Positions 44,015 through 53,267 of a stretch of 64,000 bases of DNA are shown here, in pieces. Positions within the stretch are counted from its first letter, which is position 1. Each line of letters opens with the position of its first letter. The stretch lies in NCBI GenBank assembly GCA_900465915.1, contig UBKJ01000003.1:1-64000 (forward strand), given 5' to 3'. The position numbers and the translations under genes were made by a program. The DNA comes from Hyphomicrobiales bacterium (GTDB taxonomy: Bacteria; Pseudomonadota; Alphaproteobacteria; Rhizobiales; Rhizobiaceae). Under the pieces are notes generated by a model that made no database searches, was not told the origin of the DNA, and was given only the letters and a program-made list of their open reading frames with translations.

Positions 44015-44713
44015 TTATAACGTGATCTCCTCGCGGCGGTCCTCCGCGATCAGCTTCCTGATCTGCTCGACGATCTGGTCGCCATGCGCCTTGCCGAGGC
44101 GGTCGGCGGCCTCGACGTCGCGCGCCTCGATCACGCGGATCATGTCCTCGTGCTCGGTCACGTAGCGTTCGGGCAGGCGGTCGGCGTAGGACGAATAATA
44201 AAGCCGCAGCAGCCGCCGCCCCTCGTCGAGCAGCCGCGCGAAGAAGGCGGCGTAGAAGGGATTATTCCCCGCTTCCGCGATGGCCGCGTGGAAATCGCGG
44301 TTGGTGGAGATCATCGCAAGCGCGTTCTGCGCCCGCACCGCGCGGGCGAAATCCTCCTGCAGGGCGCGGATCGTCTTGAGGTCACGCTCCGTGCGGTTGC
44401 GCGCGGCGAGCCGCGTCGTCACCCGGTACATCAGCGTCACCGCGTCGAAGAAGGCGGGCAGGCTGAGGAAATCGATGTTCGACACCACGGTGGAGCGGTT
44501 GGGCAGCGTCGTCACCAGCCCGTCGGCCGCGAGCCGCACCAGCGCCTCGCGGATCGGCGTGCGCGACATGGCGAAGCGCTCGGCCAGCTGGTTCTCGTCG
44601 ATGGGGCTGCCGGGCGCCAGCGACAGGTCGATGATCTCGTCGCGCAGCACGTCATAGACCAGCTTGACGCCTGAGCCCTTTTTGCGGTCCGGTCCGCCGG
44701 TCGTGTCGTTCAT
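44015..44713 (-). CDS. GntR-family regulator, FCD (FadR) type
   Basis: 232 residues. The winged helix is PIDENQLAERFAMSRTPIREALVRLAADGLV. The FCD domain has NRDFHAAIAEAGNNPFY and TEHEDMIRVIEARD with the expected metal-binding histidines, ending in KAHGDQIVEQI. It is divergent from the second DapA-family gene, and a perfect ATACA-TCG-TGTAT palindrome lies between them at 44800-44812. The most likely target is the DapA lyase gene, with a hydroxy or oxo acid as effector. True start is the ATG at 44713; the frame extends further but is antisense to the lyase. Confidence 0.87.
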   Translation of the reverse strand: MNDTTGGPDRKKGSGVKLVYDVLRDEIIDLSLAPGSPIDENQLAERFAMSRTPIREALVRLAADGLVTTLPNRSTVVSNIDFLSLPAFFDAVTLMYRVTTRLAARNRTERDLKTIRALQEDFARAVRAQNALAMISTNRDFHAAIAEAGNNPFYAAFFARLLDEGRRLLRLYYSSYADRLPERYVTEHEDMIRVIEARDVEAADRLGKAHGDQIVEQIRKLIAEDRREEITL

Positions 44714-44799
44714 GGTCGATGATCCCTGTCGCTGGCCCGCGGATTCGCTCCGCCCGAGCGTATTATAGCGCCGCCGCGAAATTTTAGTCGACAAGAAAA

Positions 44800-44812
44800 A
44801 TACATCGTGTAT
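44800..44812. promoter_or_regulatory. putative GntR/FCD operator
   Basis: ATACATCGTGTAT is a perfect 5-3-5 inverted repeat in the AT-rich divergent region, 64 bp before the lyase ATG and 87 bp from the GntR start. Confidence 0.6.
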
Positions 44813-44875
44813 ATTAAATCTCAGCCAGACACGAAACAGCCTTCTCGAACGCACCCAACGCACAAGGACAGCATC

Positions 44876-45838
44876 ATGGACTCGACTATCTTCAAAGGTT
44901 GCATGCCCGCTCTCATGACCCCGTGCAAGCCGGACCGCACGCCGGATTTCGACGCGCTGGTGCGCAAGGGCAAGGAAATGATCGCCAAGGGCATGTCGGC
45001 GGTCGTCTATTGCGGCTCGATGGGCGACTGGCCGCTCCTGACCGACGCCGAGCGCATGCAGGGCGTCGAGGCGCTGGTCAAGGCCGGCGTTCCGGTGGTG
45101 GTCGGCACCGGCGCGGTCAACACCGCCACCGCCGCCGCCCATGCGGCGCATGCGCAGAAGGTCGGCGCGCATGGCCTGATGGTCATCCCGCGCGTGCTGT
45201 CGCGCGGCTCGTCGATCAGCGCGCAGAAGGCGCATTTCAAGGCCGTTCTGGGCGCTGCGCCGGACCTGCCGGCGGTGATCTACAACAGCCCCTATTACGG
45301 CTTCGCCACCCGCGCCGACCTGTTCTTCGCGCTGCGCGCCGAGCATTCCAACCTGATCGGCTTCAAGGAGTTCGGCGGCGACGCGGCCATGCGCTACGCG
45401 GCCGAGAACATCACCAGCGCCGATGACGACGTCATCCTGATGGTCGGCGTCGACACGGGCGTGTTCCACGGCTTCGTCAATTGCGGCGCGGTCGGCGCCA
45501 TCACCGGCATCGGCAATGTGCTGCCGAAGGAAGTGCAGCACATGGTGGCGCTGTCCCGCGCCGCCGCGGCCGGCGACGTCGAGGCCCGCGCCCGTGCGCT
45601 GGAGCTGGAGGCCGCCCTCAACGTGCTGTCGTCCTTCGACGAAGGCCCGGATCTGGTGCTGTTCTACAAGCACATGATGGTGCTGACCGGAAACCCGGAA
45701 TACGAGCTGCACTTCAACGAAAGCGACAAGCTGTCGGAGAGCCAGCGCGGCTATTGCGAGGCGCAGCTCAAGCTGTTCCAGGATTGGTACGCCGCCTGGA
45801 GCAAACAGGACGGCGCGGTCGCCCGCTGCGCCGCCTGA
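44876..45838 (+). CDS. DapA-family lyase, catabolic type
   Basis: 320 residues, longer than DapA by about 25. The barrel retains the Schiff-base Lys164 in GFKEFGGD and Tyr136 in VIYNSPYYGF. The usual GTTGE motif is GSMGDWPLLT here, so the Thr-Thr pair and the glutamate are replaced; this separates it from lysine biosynthesis and from the DapA paralogue at 22254. Such proteins act in hydroxyproline, keto-sugar-acid or sialic-acid breakdown. Neighbours (GntR/FCD regulator, Ldh-family reductase) resemble parts of hydroxyproline catabolic loci, where a DapA-type deaminase acts on a pyrroline carboxylate, but an epimerase and aldehyde dehydrogenase are missing. Confidence 0.82.
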   Translation: MDSTIFKGCMPALMTPCKPDRTPDFDALVRKGKEMIAKGMSAVVYCGSMGDWPLLTDAERMQGVEALVKAGVPVVVGTGAVNTATAAAHAAHAQKVGAHGLMVIPRVLSRGSSISAQKAHFKAVLGAAPDLPAVIYNSPYYGFATRADLFFALRAEHSNLIGFKEFGGDAAMRYAAENITSADDDVILMVGVDTGVFHGFVNCGAVGAITGIGNVLPKEVQHMVALSRAAAAGDVEARARALELEAALNVLSSFDEGPDLVLFYKHMMVLTGNPEYELHFNESDKLSESQRGYCEAQLKLFQDWYAAWSKQDGAVARCAA

Positions 45839-45855
45839 GCGGACGGAAGCAAAGG

Positions 45856-45881
45856 AAAAGGCCCCTCGCGGGGCCTTTTTT
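45856..45881 (+). terminator. bidirectional intrinsic terminator
   Basis: A perfect 10-bp stem, AAAAGGCCCC (45856-45865) with GGGGCCTTTT (45870-45879), TCGC loop, followed by more T. The A run on the left gives a T run on the minus strand, so it can end both the lyase transcript and the convergent reductase transcript. Confidence 0.88.
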
Positions 45882-45902
45882 CGTTTGGACGTCCGGTCGC
45901 GG

Positions 45903-46934
45903 TCAGGCGACGGCCTCCATGCCTTTGTCGCGCAGCGTCTCCAGATGCGCCATTTCGTCCGCCGTCAGCGCGATGCCCTTGGCGAGCGATTCGCGGCGGG
46001 CGGCGAAGCGGCGCTGCGAGGGCAGGCGCGCGCCCTGTCCGGCGATGGCGTCGAACAGGATCTCGCCGTGCCGCACCGGGTCGAGGCGGCCGCCGGCCAT
46101 GCGTTTGGGGTCGAAGGCGATTATCAGCTCGCCATGGCGCGGGGCCAGCGTGGTGGTGCCGAGGAAATCCAGCGCCTCGCGGCTGGTGAAGTCGCCGATC
46201 ATCACGCCGGCCAGCAATTCGATCATGGTCGAGATGGCCGAGCCCTTGTGGCCGCCGAAGGGCAGCATGGCGCCGGCCAGCGCGGCTTCCGGGTCGGTGG
46301 TCGGATGGCCCTCGGCGTCGATGGCCCAGCCTTCCGGCAGCTTCTTGCCGGCGCGGCGGTAAAGCTCCAGCTCGCCGCGCGCCGCGACGCTGGTGGCGAA
46401 GTCGAAGACGTAAGGATGCGCGCCCGGACGCGGCCAGCCGAAGGCGAAGGGATTGGTGCCGAGCAGCGGCTCCTTGCCGCCGGCGGGGGCCACGGTGGCG
46501 TAGCTCGGGCACATGGCCATCGCGGCCAGCCCCTGTTCGGCCAGCGCCTCGACCTCGGGCCAGAGGGCGGCGAAATGGGTGCAGTCGTTGATGGCCAGCA
46601 CCGCCACGCCGAGCTTGCGCGCCCGCTCGGCCAGCGCCGGCATGCCGATCTCGAAGGCGAGGTTGGCGAAGCCGCTTTTCGCGTCCACCCGCACCACGGC
46701 GCTGTCGTCCACCGTCAGCACGGGGACCGCGTCGGGCACGACCTTGCCCTGCTTGAGCGTGCGCAGGCAGCCCTCGACGCGGTAGACGCCGTGCGACTTG
46801 CAGCCGTCGCGCTCGCCGGCGGCGATGGTGCGCGCGATCGCGCCCGCATGGTCGGCGCTGTAGCCGCCCTTGCGGAAAACGTCGATCAGCAGGGCCACGA
46901 GGTCTTCCTGTGAAATGCGAATGGCGTCGCTCAT
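45903..46934 (-). CDS. Ldh-family (malate/L-lactate dehydrogenase-like) NAD(P)-dependent reductase
   Basis: 343 residues from the ATG at 46934, preceded by AAAGGGAG. It belongs to the Ldh/YlbC/YiaK family, not to the classical Rossmann lactate dehydrogenases: DGCKSHGVYRVEGC near residue 45 with the catalytic histidine, DATSVAARGE-like FDFATSVAARGELELY, LLGTNPFAFGWP and GGHKGSAISTMIELLAG. Members reduce Delta1-pyrroline-2-carboxylate or Delta1-piperideine-2-carboxylate, 2,3-diketogulonate, or oxidise ureidoglycolate or sulfolactate. A pyrroline-carboxylate reductase role would suit the amino-acid context, but this is inferred. Confidence 0.82.
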   Translation of the reverse strand: MSDAIRISQEDLVALLIDVFRKGGYSADHAGAIARTIAAGERDGCKSHGVYRVEGCLRTLKQGKVVPDAVPVLTVDDSAVVRVDAKSGFANLAFEIGMPALAERARKLGVAVLAINDCTHFAALWPEVEALAEQGLAAMAMCPSYATVAPAGGKEPLLGTNPFAFGWPRPGAHPYVFDFATSVAARGELELYRRAGKKLPEGWAIDAEGHPTTDPEAALAGAMLPFGGHKGSAISTMIELLAGVMIGDFTSREALDFLGTTTLAPRHGELIIAFDPKRMAGGRLDPVRHGEILFDAIAGQGARLPSQRRFAARRESLAKGIALTADEMAHLETLRDKGMEAVA

Positions 46935-47093
46935 GCGAGTCTCCCTTTGGCGCGGTCGGCGGACGGAATTTCCGTCCGATTGCATAAAGGCCGCATGGAA
47001 ATTTGTCACGTTCAATCGGCGGTTCGGCGCGCGGCGGACCGATGGCGCGCAGGGGCGGGCCGCCGCGCGCTTTCCCGCGGCGGCTTGCGCCTC

Positions 47094-48188
47094 TCAGTCG
47101 GCGGCGTGATGGTCCAGTTCGCGGCCCATCGCGCCGGTCTTGAGGAAGGTCTCCACCTGCTGCGCCGCCTCGCGGCAATCGATCCCGCAGCCGTCGAGCC
47201 AGGCCTGCGAATAATAGGTGCAGGAATAGCGCTCGCCGGGATCGCAGATCAGCGTCACCAGCGATCCTGTCTCGCCGCGCCGGATCATATCCGCCGCCTT
47301 CCAGCACAGGGCGAAGAAATTGCTGCCGGTGGAGCCACCGACGCGGCGGCCCAGATGCGCCGACAGGGTGCGCATGGCGCCGATGGCCGCGTCGTCGGGC
47401 ACGCGCACCATCTCGTCGATCACCTCGGGGATGAAGGACGGCTCGACGCGCGGCCGCCCGATGCCCTCGATGCGCGACGGCCGGGTGCAAAGGGCGGCGC
47501 GGTCGCCGCTGCGGTAGCCGTCGAAGAAGGCGGAGAATTCCGGGTCGACGCCCAGAAGCCGCGTCGCCAGCCGCTTGTAGCGGATGTAACGGCCCAGCGT
47601 CGCCGTGGTGCCGCCGGTGCCGGCGCTCATGACGATCCAGCGCGGGACCGGATGCCGCTCCTGCGCAAGCTGCTCGAAAATGCTTTCGGCGATGTTGTTG
47701 TTGCCGCGCCAGTCGGTCGCGCGTTCGGCGTAGGTGAACTGGTCGATATAGTGGCCGCCCAGCCGCTCGGCCAGCCGCGCCGCCTCCTCGTAGAGCGATA
47801 CGCCCTGGTCGACGAAGTGGCAGCGTCCGCCGTAATGCTCGATGGCCGCGACTTTCTCGCCCGAGGTGCTGCGCGGCACCACGGCGAAGAAGGGAACGCC
47901 GATCATGCGGGCGAAATAGGCCTCCGAGACGGCGGTCGAGCCCGACGAGGCCTCGACCACCGGCACGCCCGCGCGGATTTTCCGGTTGCACAGCGCATAG
48001 AGGAAGAGCGAGCGGGCGAGGCGGTGCTTCAGGCTGCCGGTCGGATGGGTGGATTCGTCCTTGAGATAGATGTCGACGCCGGAAAAGCCGGTTTCGAGCT
48101 TCAGGAGATGCGTGTCCGCCGAGCGGCGCTGATCGGCTTCGATCAGCGCCACGGCGCGGTTGGTCCAGTCGTGATCGGCCGGCTGCAT
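47094..48188 (-). CDS. PLP-dependent cysteine synthase-family protein, Cds1-like
   Basis: 364 residues. Fold-type II PLP enzyme with the Schiff-base lysine at Lys54 in HPTGSLKHRLARS and the phosphate loop SAGTGGTTATLGRYI. The N-terminal ETGFSGVDIYLKDESTHPTG and GERYSCTYYSQAWL are the blocks I associate with the Cds1 branch, whose mycobacterial member is an L-cysteine desulfhydrase producing sulfide, pyruvate and ammonia. Compared with CysK it is longer at both ends. It starts 3 bp after the DUF1989 stop and is the last gene of the PxpA-led operon, suggesting it acts on an amino-acid product of that pathway. Confidence 0.8.
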   Translation of the reverse strand: MQPADHDWTNRAVALIEADQRRSADTHLLKLETGFSGVDIYLKDESTHPTGSLKHRLARSLFLYALCNRKIRAGVPVVEASSGSTAVSEAYFARMIGVPFFAVVPRSTSGEKVAAIEHYGGRCHFVDQGVSLYEEAARLAERLGGHYIDQFTYAERATDWRGNNNIAESIFEQLAQERHPVPRWIVMSAGTGGTTATLGRYIRYKRLATRLLGVDPEFSAFFDGYRSGDRAALCTRPSRIEGIGRPRVEPSFIPEVIDEMVRVPDDAAIGAMRTLSAHLGRRVGGSTGSNFFALCWKAADMIRRGETGSLVTLICDPGERYSCTYYSQAWLDGCGIDCREAAQQVETFLKTGAMGRELDHHAAD

Positions 48189-48191
48189 GGC

Positions 48192-49052
48192 TCAGGCTCC
48201 GTGCGTGCGGTCGTAGCCGTTGACGGCGGGCGGGGTCCAGCCGACGGGAAGGGCGGCCGGCTTGTAGATCTCGACGATCATCGGGTGGCAGGCGGCGGTG
48301 TCGGACGAGTGCTCCGCCGAGCAGTCGCCGCCGGGGCAGGCTGACATGCAGCCGAGAAGGTCGATCTCGGCGAAGAACTCCAGATAATCGCCGGGGCGCA
48401 CCGGGCTCGCCTTCATGAAATATTGCCCGGTGTCGCGGGTGAAGCCGGTACACATGAAGACGTTGAGCACGTCGTGGATATAGGTCTCGGCCTCGTGCTG
48501 CGGCTTGCCGGTCTTCTGGGCGAAGGCGCGGGTGAGGTTGGAGTGGCAGCAATGGTGATACTGCCCGCCATGGCTGAGCAGATTGTTGGTATAGGGGTCG
48601 CAGCGGGTGCCGATGACGTCATGCACCGAGCCGCCGAATTCGTCGAAGCCATACCAGTCCAGCGTGTCGTGGGTGACGGTCGCGATCGGCCGCATATAGG
48701 GGAAGCTGGAGAAAAGCTGGTCGCCCAGCCCGACATGGGTGCCGTTCAGCGCGCGCGTCTTGCCGCTGTAGAATTTTTCGTCGAGATTGTTGGCGTTGAA
48801 CAGGTTGAGGTCGCCGACCTGCGGGCCTTCCGCGCACAGGATGCGGAAGAAATGCCCGGCCGGGACGGTCCAGCAGGCGGCCTCGCGCGGCGGCACCACG
48901 ACGCGCTCCACAAAAGTAAGGTCGTCACGCAGCGCGCGATAGGTGGCGAGGTCGGGGCGCGGCAGCGTCTCGACCGGATAGCAGACGACCGGCCTGATCG
49001 CCTTGCGGGCGGCGGCGTCCTGCGGGGCCTCGGTGATGGGTTGCGGCTTCAT
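48192..49052 (-). CDS. DUF1989 / urea carboxylase-associated family protein
   Basis: 286 residues. VPAGHFFRILCAEGPQVGDLNLFN and HDTLDWYGFDEFGGSVHD are characteristic of DUF1989. Conserved cysteines and histidines (YHHCCHSNL, LLGCMSACPGGDCSAEHS) could bind metal. Family members travel with urea carboxylase and related genes, and some form the carboxyguanidine deiminase pair; those usually occur as two adjacent paralogues, while only one is present here. It lies 28 bp after the biotin carboxylase gene in an operon that also has KipI/KipA-type subunits, the same company kept in urea carboxylase loci. The reaction here is unknown. Confidence 0.82.
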   Translation of the reverse strand: MKPQPITEAPQDAAARKAIRPVVCYPVETLPRPDLATYRALRDDLTFVERVVVPPREAACWTVPAGHFFRILCAEGPQVGDLNLFNANNLDEKFYSGKTRALNGTHVGLGDQLFSSFPYMRPIATVTHDTLDWYGFDEFGGSVHDVIGTRCDPYTNNLLSHGGQYHHCCHSNLTRAFAQKTGKPQHEAETYIHDVLNVFMCTGFTRDTGQYFMKASPVRPGDYLEFFAEIDLLGCMSACPGGDCSAEHSSDTAACHPMIVEIYKPAALPVGWTPPAVNGYDRTHGA

Positions 49053-49080
49053 GTCGTTTCTCCGTTCTGTCCTGTCGCCG

Positions 49081-50790
49081 TCAGTCGATGACGGCCAGCG
49101 TCGCGCCGAGCGCGATCGCCGCGCCGGCCTCCGCCTTGATGCGAATGGTTCCGGCTTTCGGCGCGACGATGCGCGTTTCCATCTTCATGGCTTCGATCAG
49201 GGCGACCACGTCGCCTTCCGCCACGGTCGCGCCATCCTCGACCAGCCATTTCTGCAAGGTGCCAGGGATGAGGGCGGTGACGGTGTTATCGGTTTCGGTG
49301 GCTTGCGTGACGCCAGCGGCTTGCGGCGCGGCGGCGTTGGCGAACAGCGCCGCCGGCAGGCCGAGTTCGTGGCGCTTGCCGTCGATCTCGATGAAGGCGC
49401 GGATCAGGCCGCTTTCGACCTGATCGACGCGCGGGGCGGGCTCCAGCCCGTGGAACTCCGTCTCGATCCAGTTGGTGAAGACCTTGAACCCGCCCTCGCC
49501 GGTGAAGGCCGGCTCGTCCACCACGGCGCGGTGGAAGGGCAGCACCGACGCCACGCCCTCGATGCGGAATTCCCTGAGCGCGCGGCGGGCGCGGACCAGC
49601 GCTTCCTCGCGCGTCGCGCCGGTGACGATCAGCTTCGCCATCATGGAATCGTAAAGGCCGGGAATGTCCGAGCCGGTCTCGACGCCGGCGTCGAGCCGCA
49701 CGCCCGGCCCGGACGGGGCGCGGAACAGCGTGATATGGCCCGGCGTCGGCAGAAAGCCGCGCCCGGGGTCCTCGGCGTTGACGCGGAACTCGAAGGCGTG
49801 GCCGCGCGGCGCGGGCGTCTCCGTCACCGACAGCGGCAGGCCGTCGGCGATGCGCAACTGCTCGATGACGATGTCGACGCCGGTGGTCTCCTCGGTGACG
49901 GGATGCTCGACCTGAAGCCGCGTGTTGACTTCGAGGAAGGAGATGACGCCATCCTGCGACAGCAGGAACTCCACCGTGCCGGCCCCCGTATAGCCGGCTT
50001 CCGAACAGATGGCGCGGGCGGCGTCATGGATACGGGCGCGCTGTTCTTCGGTGATGAAGGGCGCGGGGGCTTCCTCCACCAGCTTCTGGTTGCGGCGCTG
50101 GAGCGAGCAGTCGCGCGTGCCCAGCACCACCGTATGGCCATGGCTGTCGGCGACGATCTGCGCCTCGATATGGCGCGGCTTGTCGAGGAACTGCTCGGCG
50201 TAGCACTCGCCGCGCCCGAAGGCCTCGGTCGCCTCGCGCACGGCGGAATCGAACAATTCGCCCACTTCCTCGATGCGGCGCGCCACCTTCATGCCGCGCC
50301 CGCCGCCGCCGAAAGCGGCCTTGATCGCCAAAGGCAACCCGGCCTCCTTCGCAAAGGCCACGGCCTCCGCCGCCGAGGCCAGCGGCCCGTCCGAGCCTTT
50401 CACCAGCGGCGCGCCGACCTTTTCGGCGATGCGGCGCGCCTCGACCTTGTCGCCCAGCGCGTCGATCACCTCCGGCGCGGGGCCGACCCAGATGAGCCCG
50501 GCCTCAATCACGGCGCGGGCGAATTCCGCCCGCTCCGACAGGAAGCCGTAGCCCGGATGCACCGCGTCCGCGCCTGAACGGCGGGCGATATCGAGGATTT
50601 TTTCGATGTTGAGATAGGTGTCGGCCGGACGGCCCGAGCCGAGACCATAGGCCTCGTCCGCCAGTTCGACATGCAGCGAAGCAGCGTCGGCGTCGGAATA
50701 GATCGCGACCGAGGCGACGCCGTAATCGCGCGCGGCGCGGGCGATGCGGATGGCGATTTCGCCGCGATTGGCGATGAGGAGCTTTTTCAT
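49081..50790 (-). CDS. biotin carboxylase fused to biotin carboxyl carrier domain
   Basis: 569 residues. Residues about 1-445 are a complete biotin carboxylase ([15 protein letters not shown] at the start, the glycine-rich ATP loop [28 protein letters not shown] in the active site). Residues about 495-569 are a biotinyl domain with the acceptor Lys536 in EAMKMETRI. It charges biotin with bicarbonate and ATP. There is no acyl-CoA carboxyltransferase gene nearby; the only candidate partner is the adjacent KipI-KipA-type fusion, which overlaps this gene by 4 bases. KipA/KipI domains form the carboxyltransferase of urea carboxylase, so a split enzyme is plausible. Confidence 0.9.
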   Translation of the reverse strand: MKKLLIANRGEIAIRIARAARDYGVASVAIYSDADAASLHVELADEAYGLGSGRPADTYLNIEKILDIARRSGADAVHPGYGFLSERAEFARAVIEAGLIWVGPAPEVIDALGDKVEARRIAEKVGAPLVKGSDGPLASAAEAVAFAKEAGLPLAIKAAFGGGGRGMKVARRIEEVGELFDSAVREATEAFGRGECYAEQFLDKPRHIEAQIVADSHGHTVVLGTRDCSLQRRNQKLVEEAPAPFITEEQRARIHDAARAICSEAGYTGAGTVEFLLSQDGVISFLEVNTRLQVEHPVTEETTGVDIVIEQLRIADGLPLSVTETPAPRGHAFEFRVNAEDPGRGFLPTPGHITLFRAPSGPGVRLDAGVETGSDIPGLYDSMMAKLIVTGATREEALVRARRALREFRIEGVASVLPFHRAVVDEPAFTGEGGFKVFTNWIETEFHGLEPAPRVDQVESGLIRAFIEIDGKRHELGLPAALFANAAAPQAAGVTQATETDNTVTALIPGTLQKWLVEDGATVAEGDVVALIEAMKMETRIVAPKAGTIRIKAEAGAAIALGATLAVID

Positions 50791-52397
50791 CGGATTTCCT
50801 CAGGCTCGAAGCCGGCTATCGAATTGAAGCGGATGCGCGCGCCGATGGGAATCTGCCCGGCGCGGTCGAGATGATAATGAGCCACCACGCCGATGACCGG
50901 ATAGCCGCCGGTGAGCGGATGGTCGGCGAGGAACAGCACCGGCTGGCCGCTATGCGGAACCTGCAACGCGCCGATGGCGGTGCCTTCGGACGGAAGCTCG
51001 GCGTGGACCTGCCGCTCCAGCGGCTCGTCGCCGGAAAGCCGCATGCCGACACGGCTCGATTCCGCCGTCACCAGCCATTCCTGCTTCAGCAGCGTCTCGA
51101 CGCCCTTTTCGGTGAACCAGTCGGTGCGTGGCCCCAGCGTCACGTCCAGCGTCACTACCTCGCCGGCGTGGGGCAGAGGTTGCGGCTCAGGCCGGTCGGG
51201 ATCGACGGCGGTGGCGGGCCGATCCGCTGGGACTAGCACGTCGCCCGCCTGCACCGGCGTGGGGCCGACCTTGGCCAGCGTGTCGGTGGCGGCGGAGCCC
51301 AGCACCGGCTCGACCACGAAACCGCCGCGCAGCGCCAGATAGCTGCGCGCGCCTTCCGGCGGGACGCCGAGATTCAATTCGTCGCCGGCGTCGAGCGCGA
51401 AAGGTTTGGCGAAGGGCGCGGCCACGGTACGGCCGTCCGCCGTGCGAATGGTCAGCGGGCAGGGCGCGCCGGTCACGGCCAGCGTGACGGGATGGTCGGC
51501 GCGCAGCGCGAAGCCGCCGAAGGTGATCTCCAGCGCCGCCGCGTCGCGCGGATTGCCGACGCAGAGATTGGCCTCGATAAAGGAATGGCGGTCGAGCGCG
51601 CCCGATTCCGCCACGCCCTGATCGGCGCGGCCGGGGCGGCCGCCGTCCTCATAAAGCGCCGGGCGGTCGCAGCGCGTGACGCGCAGGCCTTCGCTGGGCG
51701 TTTCGGGGGACGCTTCGGGCTTTTGCGTAGCGGGAACTACTGTCGCGCCTTTCGCGATGTCGCGGAAGCGCACCCGGTCGCCGGGGGCGAGCAGCGCCGG
51801 CTTGTCGCGCGCCGTGTCCCACATCTTCATGGGCGTATTGCCGAGAATCTGCCAGCCGCCGGGGCTGTCGGTCGGATAAACGCCGCCGAACTTGCCGCCG
51901 ATGGCGACCGAGCCGGTCGGCACACGCACGCGCGGGCTTTTGCGGCGCGGCACGTCGAAGCCGGGATCGTCGCTGGTCATATAGGCGAAGCCCGGCGCGA
52001 AGCCGGTGAAGGCGACGGTGTAGGTGGCGGCCGTATGACGGCGGATCACCTCGTCCACGCTCCAGCCAAGCAGTTCCGCCACGTCGGCGAGGTCCTCGCC
52101 GTCATAGGCGACGGGGATTTCGTACATTTCGCCGGTGCGGGCGCTGCGGCTGGAAAGGTCGACGCGCGCCACATCCGCCACGATCCGCGCGCGGTCGGTG
52201 GCGAGCGGGTCGAAGCGGATCATCACCGTGCGGGCGGCTGGCACCATCTCGACCACGCCGTGCGGCGGCGCGGCCAGCAGCGCGTCGAACAGCGTCATCG
52301 CCGTTTCGAGGTCGGCAAGCTCGACCAGCAGGCAGTTCAGCCCCGCCGGCAGGAAGCGCAGCCGCTCAGCCCAGGGCTCAGCCATGAGATCAGCCAT
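50787..52397 (-). CDS. fused 5-oxoprolinase subunits B and C (KipI-KipA type)
   Basis: 536 residues. Residues about 1-220 are the KipI/PxpB domain (AHS1; [23 protein letters not shown] is diagnostic, then [10 protein letters not shown]). Residues about 240-536 are the KipA/PxpC domain (AHS2; SALDRHS-like [18 protein letters not shown], then RSYLALRGG and [14 protein letters not shown]). In most bacteria these are two genes. With PxpA they hydrolyse 5-oxo-L-proline using ATP; the same two domains make up the carboxyltransferase of urea carboxylase. Its start overlaps the PxpA stop by 8 bases, and its end overlaps the biotin carboxylase start by ATGA. Confidence 0.88.
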   Translation of the reverse strand: MADLMAEPWAERLRFLPAGLNCLLVELADLETAMTLFDALLAAPPHGVVEMVPAARTVMIRFDPLATDRARIVADVARVDLSSRSARTGEMYEIPVAYDGEDLADVAELLGWSVDEVIRRHTAATYTVAFTGFAPGFAYMTSDDPGFDVPRRKSPRVRVPTGSVAIGGKFGGVYPTDSPGGWQILGNTPMKMWDTARDKPALLAPGDRVRFRDIAKGATVVPATQKPEASPETPSEGLRVTRCDRPALYEDGGRPGRADQGVAESGALDRHSFIEANLCVGNPRDAAALEITFGGFALRADHPVTLAVTGAPCPLTIRTADGRTVAAPFAKPFALDAGDELNLGVPPEGARSYLALRGGFVVEPVLGSAATDTLAKVGPTPVQAGDVLVPADRPATAVDPDRPEPQPLPHAGEVVTLDVTLGPRTDWFTEKGVETLLKQEWLVTAESSRVGMRLSGDEPLERQVHAELPSEGTAIGALQVPHSGQPVLFLADHPLTGGYPVIGVVAHYHLDRAGQIPIGARIRFNSIAGFEPEEIR

Positions 52398-53163
52398 GAC
52401 GGGCGTCGGCGAAGGATTTCAGCTCCACGCCGCGCGCGGCGAGCGTGTCGCGCAGCGTGCGGGCCAACGCCACAGCGGCGGGATTGTCGCCATGGATGCA
52501 GATGGACTGCGCCTCCAGCGGAATGTCGACGCCGTCGATGGTGGAAATCTTCCCTTCGGTCACCATGCGCAGCATGCGCTCGGCCACTTGCGCGGGATCG
52601 TGGATCACCGCGCCGGGCAGGCGGCGGCTGACGAGGCTGCCGTCGGCATTGTAGGCGCGGTCGGCGAAGGCTTCGCACACTACGGTCAGGCCCGCCGCGC
52701 GCGCCTGCGTGACGATGGGCGCGCCGGCCAGCGCCATCAGGACCAGCGACGGATCGACGGCCTTGATGCCCTCGATCACGTCGGCGGCCTGCCGCGCGTC
52801 CTGGGCGATGGTGTTGTAGAGCGCGCCGTGCGGCTTGACGTAGCGCACGGTTGTGCCGGCCGCCCGCGCCAGCCCTTGCAGCGCGCCGATCTGATAGATG
52901 GTGTCGCCGACAAGTTCGGCGCTCGACGGGTCCATGTTGCGGCGGCCGAAGCCGACGAGATCGCGATAGCCGACATGCGCGCCGACCGAAACGCCGCGCC
53001 GCGCCGCCTCCTTCAGCACGGCGAGGATGCCGGCCGGGTCGCCGGCGTGGAAGCCGCAGGCGATGTTGGCGCTGGTCACGATCTCCAGCATCGAAACGTC
53101 GTCGCCCATCGGCCATGGGCCGAAACTTTCGCCAAGGTCGCTGTTGAGGTCGATGCTTGCCAT
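52390..53163 (-). CDS. pxpA: 5-oxoprolinase subunit A (LamB/YcsF family)
   Basis: 257 residues, standard PxpA length. [36 protein letters not shown] and VKPHGALYN are highly conserved LamB/YcsF motifs with polysaccharide-deacetylase-like metal ligands. It acts with PxpB and PxpC to open the 5-oxoproline ring to glutamate in the cytoplasm. It is the first gene of a five-gene minus-strand operon and is divergent from a GntR/FCD regulator with a palindrome-rich 104-bp gap between the starts. Confidence 0.9.
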   Translation of the reverse strand: MASIDLNSDLGESFGPWPMGDDVSMLEIVTSANIACGFHAGDPAGILAVLKEAARRGVSVGAHVGYRDLVGFGRRNMDPSSAELVGDTIYQIGALQGLARAAGTTVRYVKPHGALYNTIAQDARQAADVIEGIKAVDPSLVLMALAGAPIVTQARAAGLTVVCEAFADRAYNADGSLVSRRLPGAVIHDPAQVAERMLRMVTEGKISTIDGVDIPLEAQSICIHGDNPAAVALARTLRDTLAARGVELKSFADARHG

Positions 53164-53197
53164 GAGATAGCCTGCCCGTGTAAGAGGATTGCGTTGG

Positions 53198-53232
53198 ATT
53201 GTTGAGTAACATAAGAATTATTGTTCAACAAT
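53198..53232. promoter_or_regulatory. putative GntR/FCD operator region
   Basis: TTGTTCAACAA (53221-53231) is a perfect 5-1-5 palindrome. ATTGTTGA (53198-53205) and TCAACAAT (53225-53232) form an 8-bp inverted repeat around it, and TTGTTGA/TTGTTCA recur 22 bp apart. The region lies between pxpA and the GntR gene and probably binds that regulator. Confidence 0.6.
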
Positions 53233-53267
53233 GTCCGCCATCAAAAATATCCAGCGCAGGGCCGATC

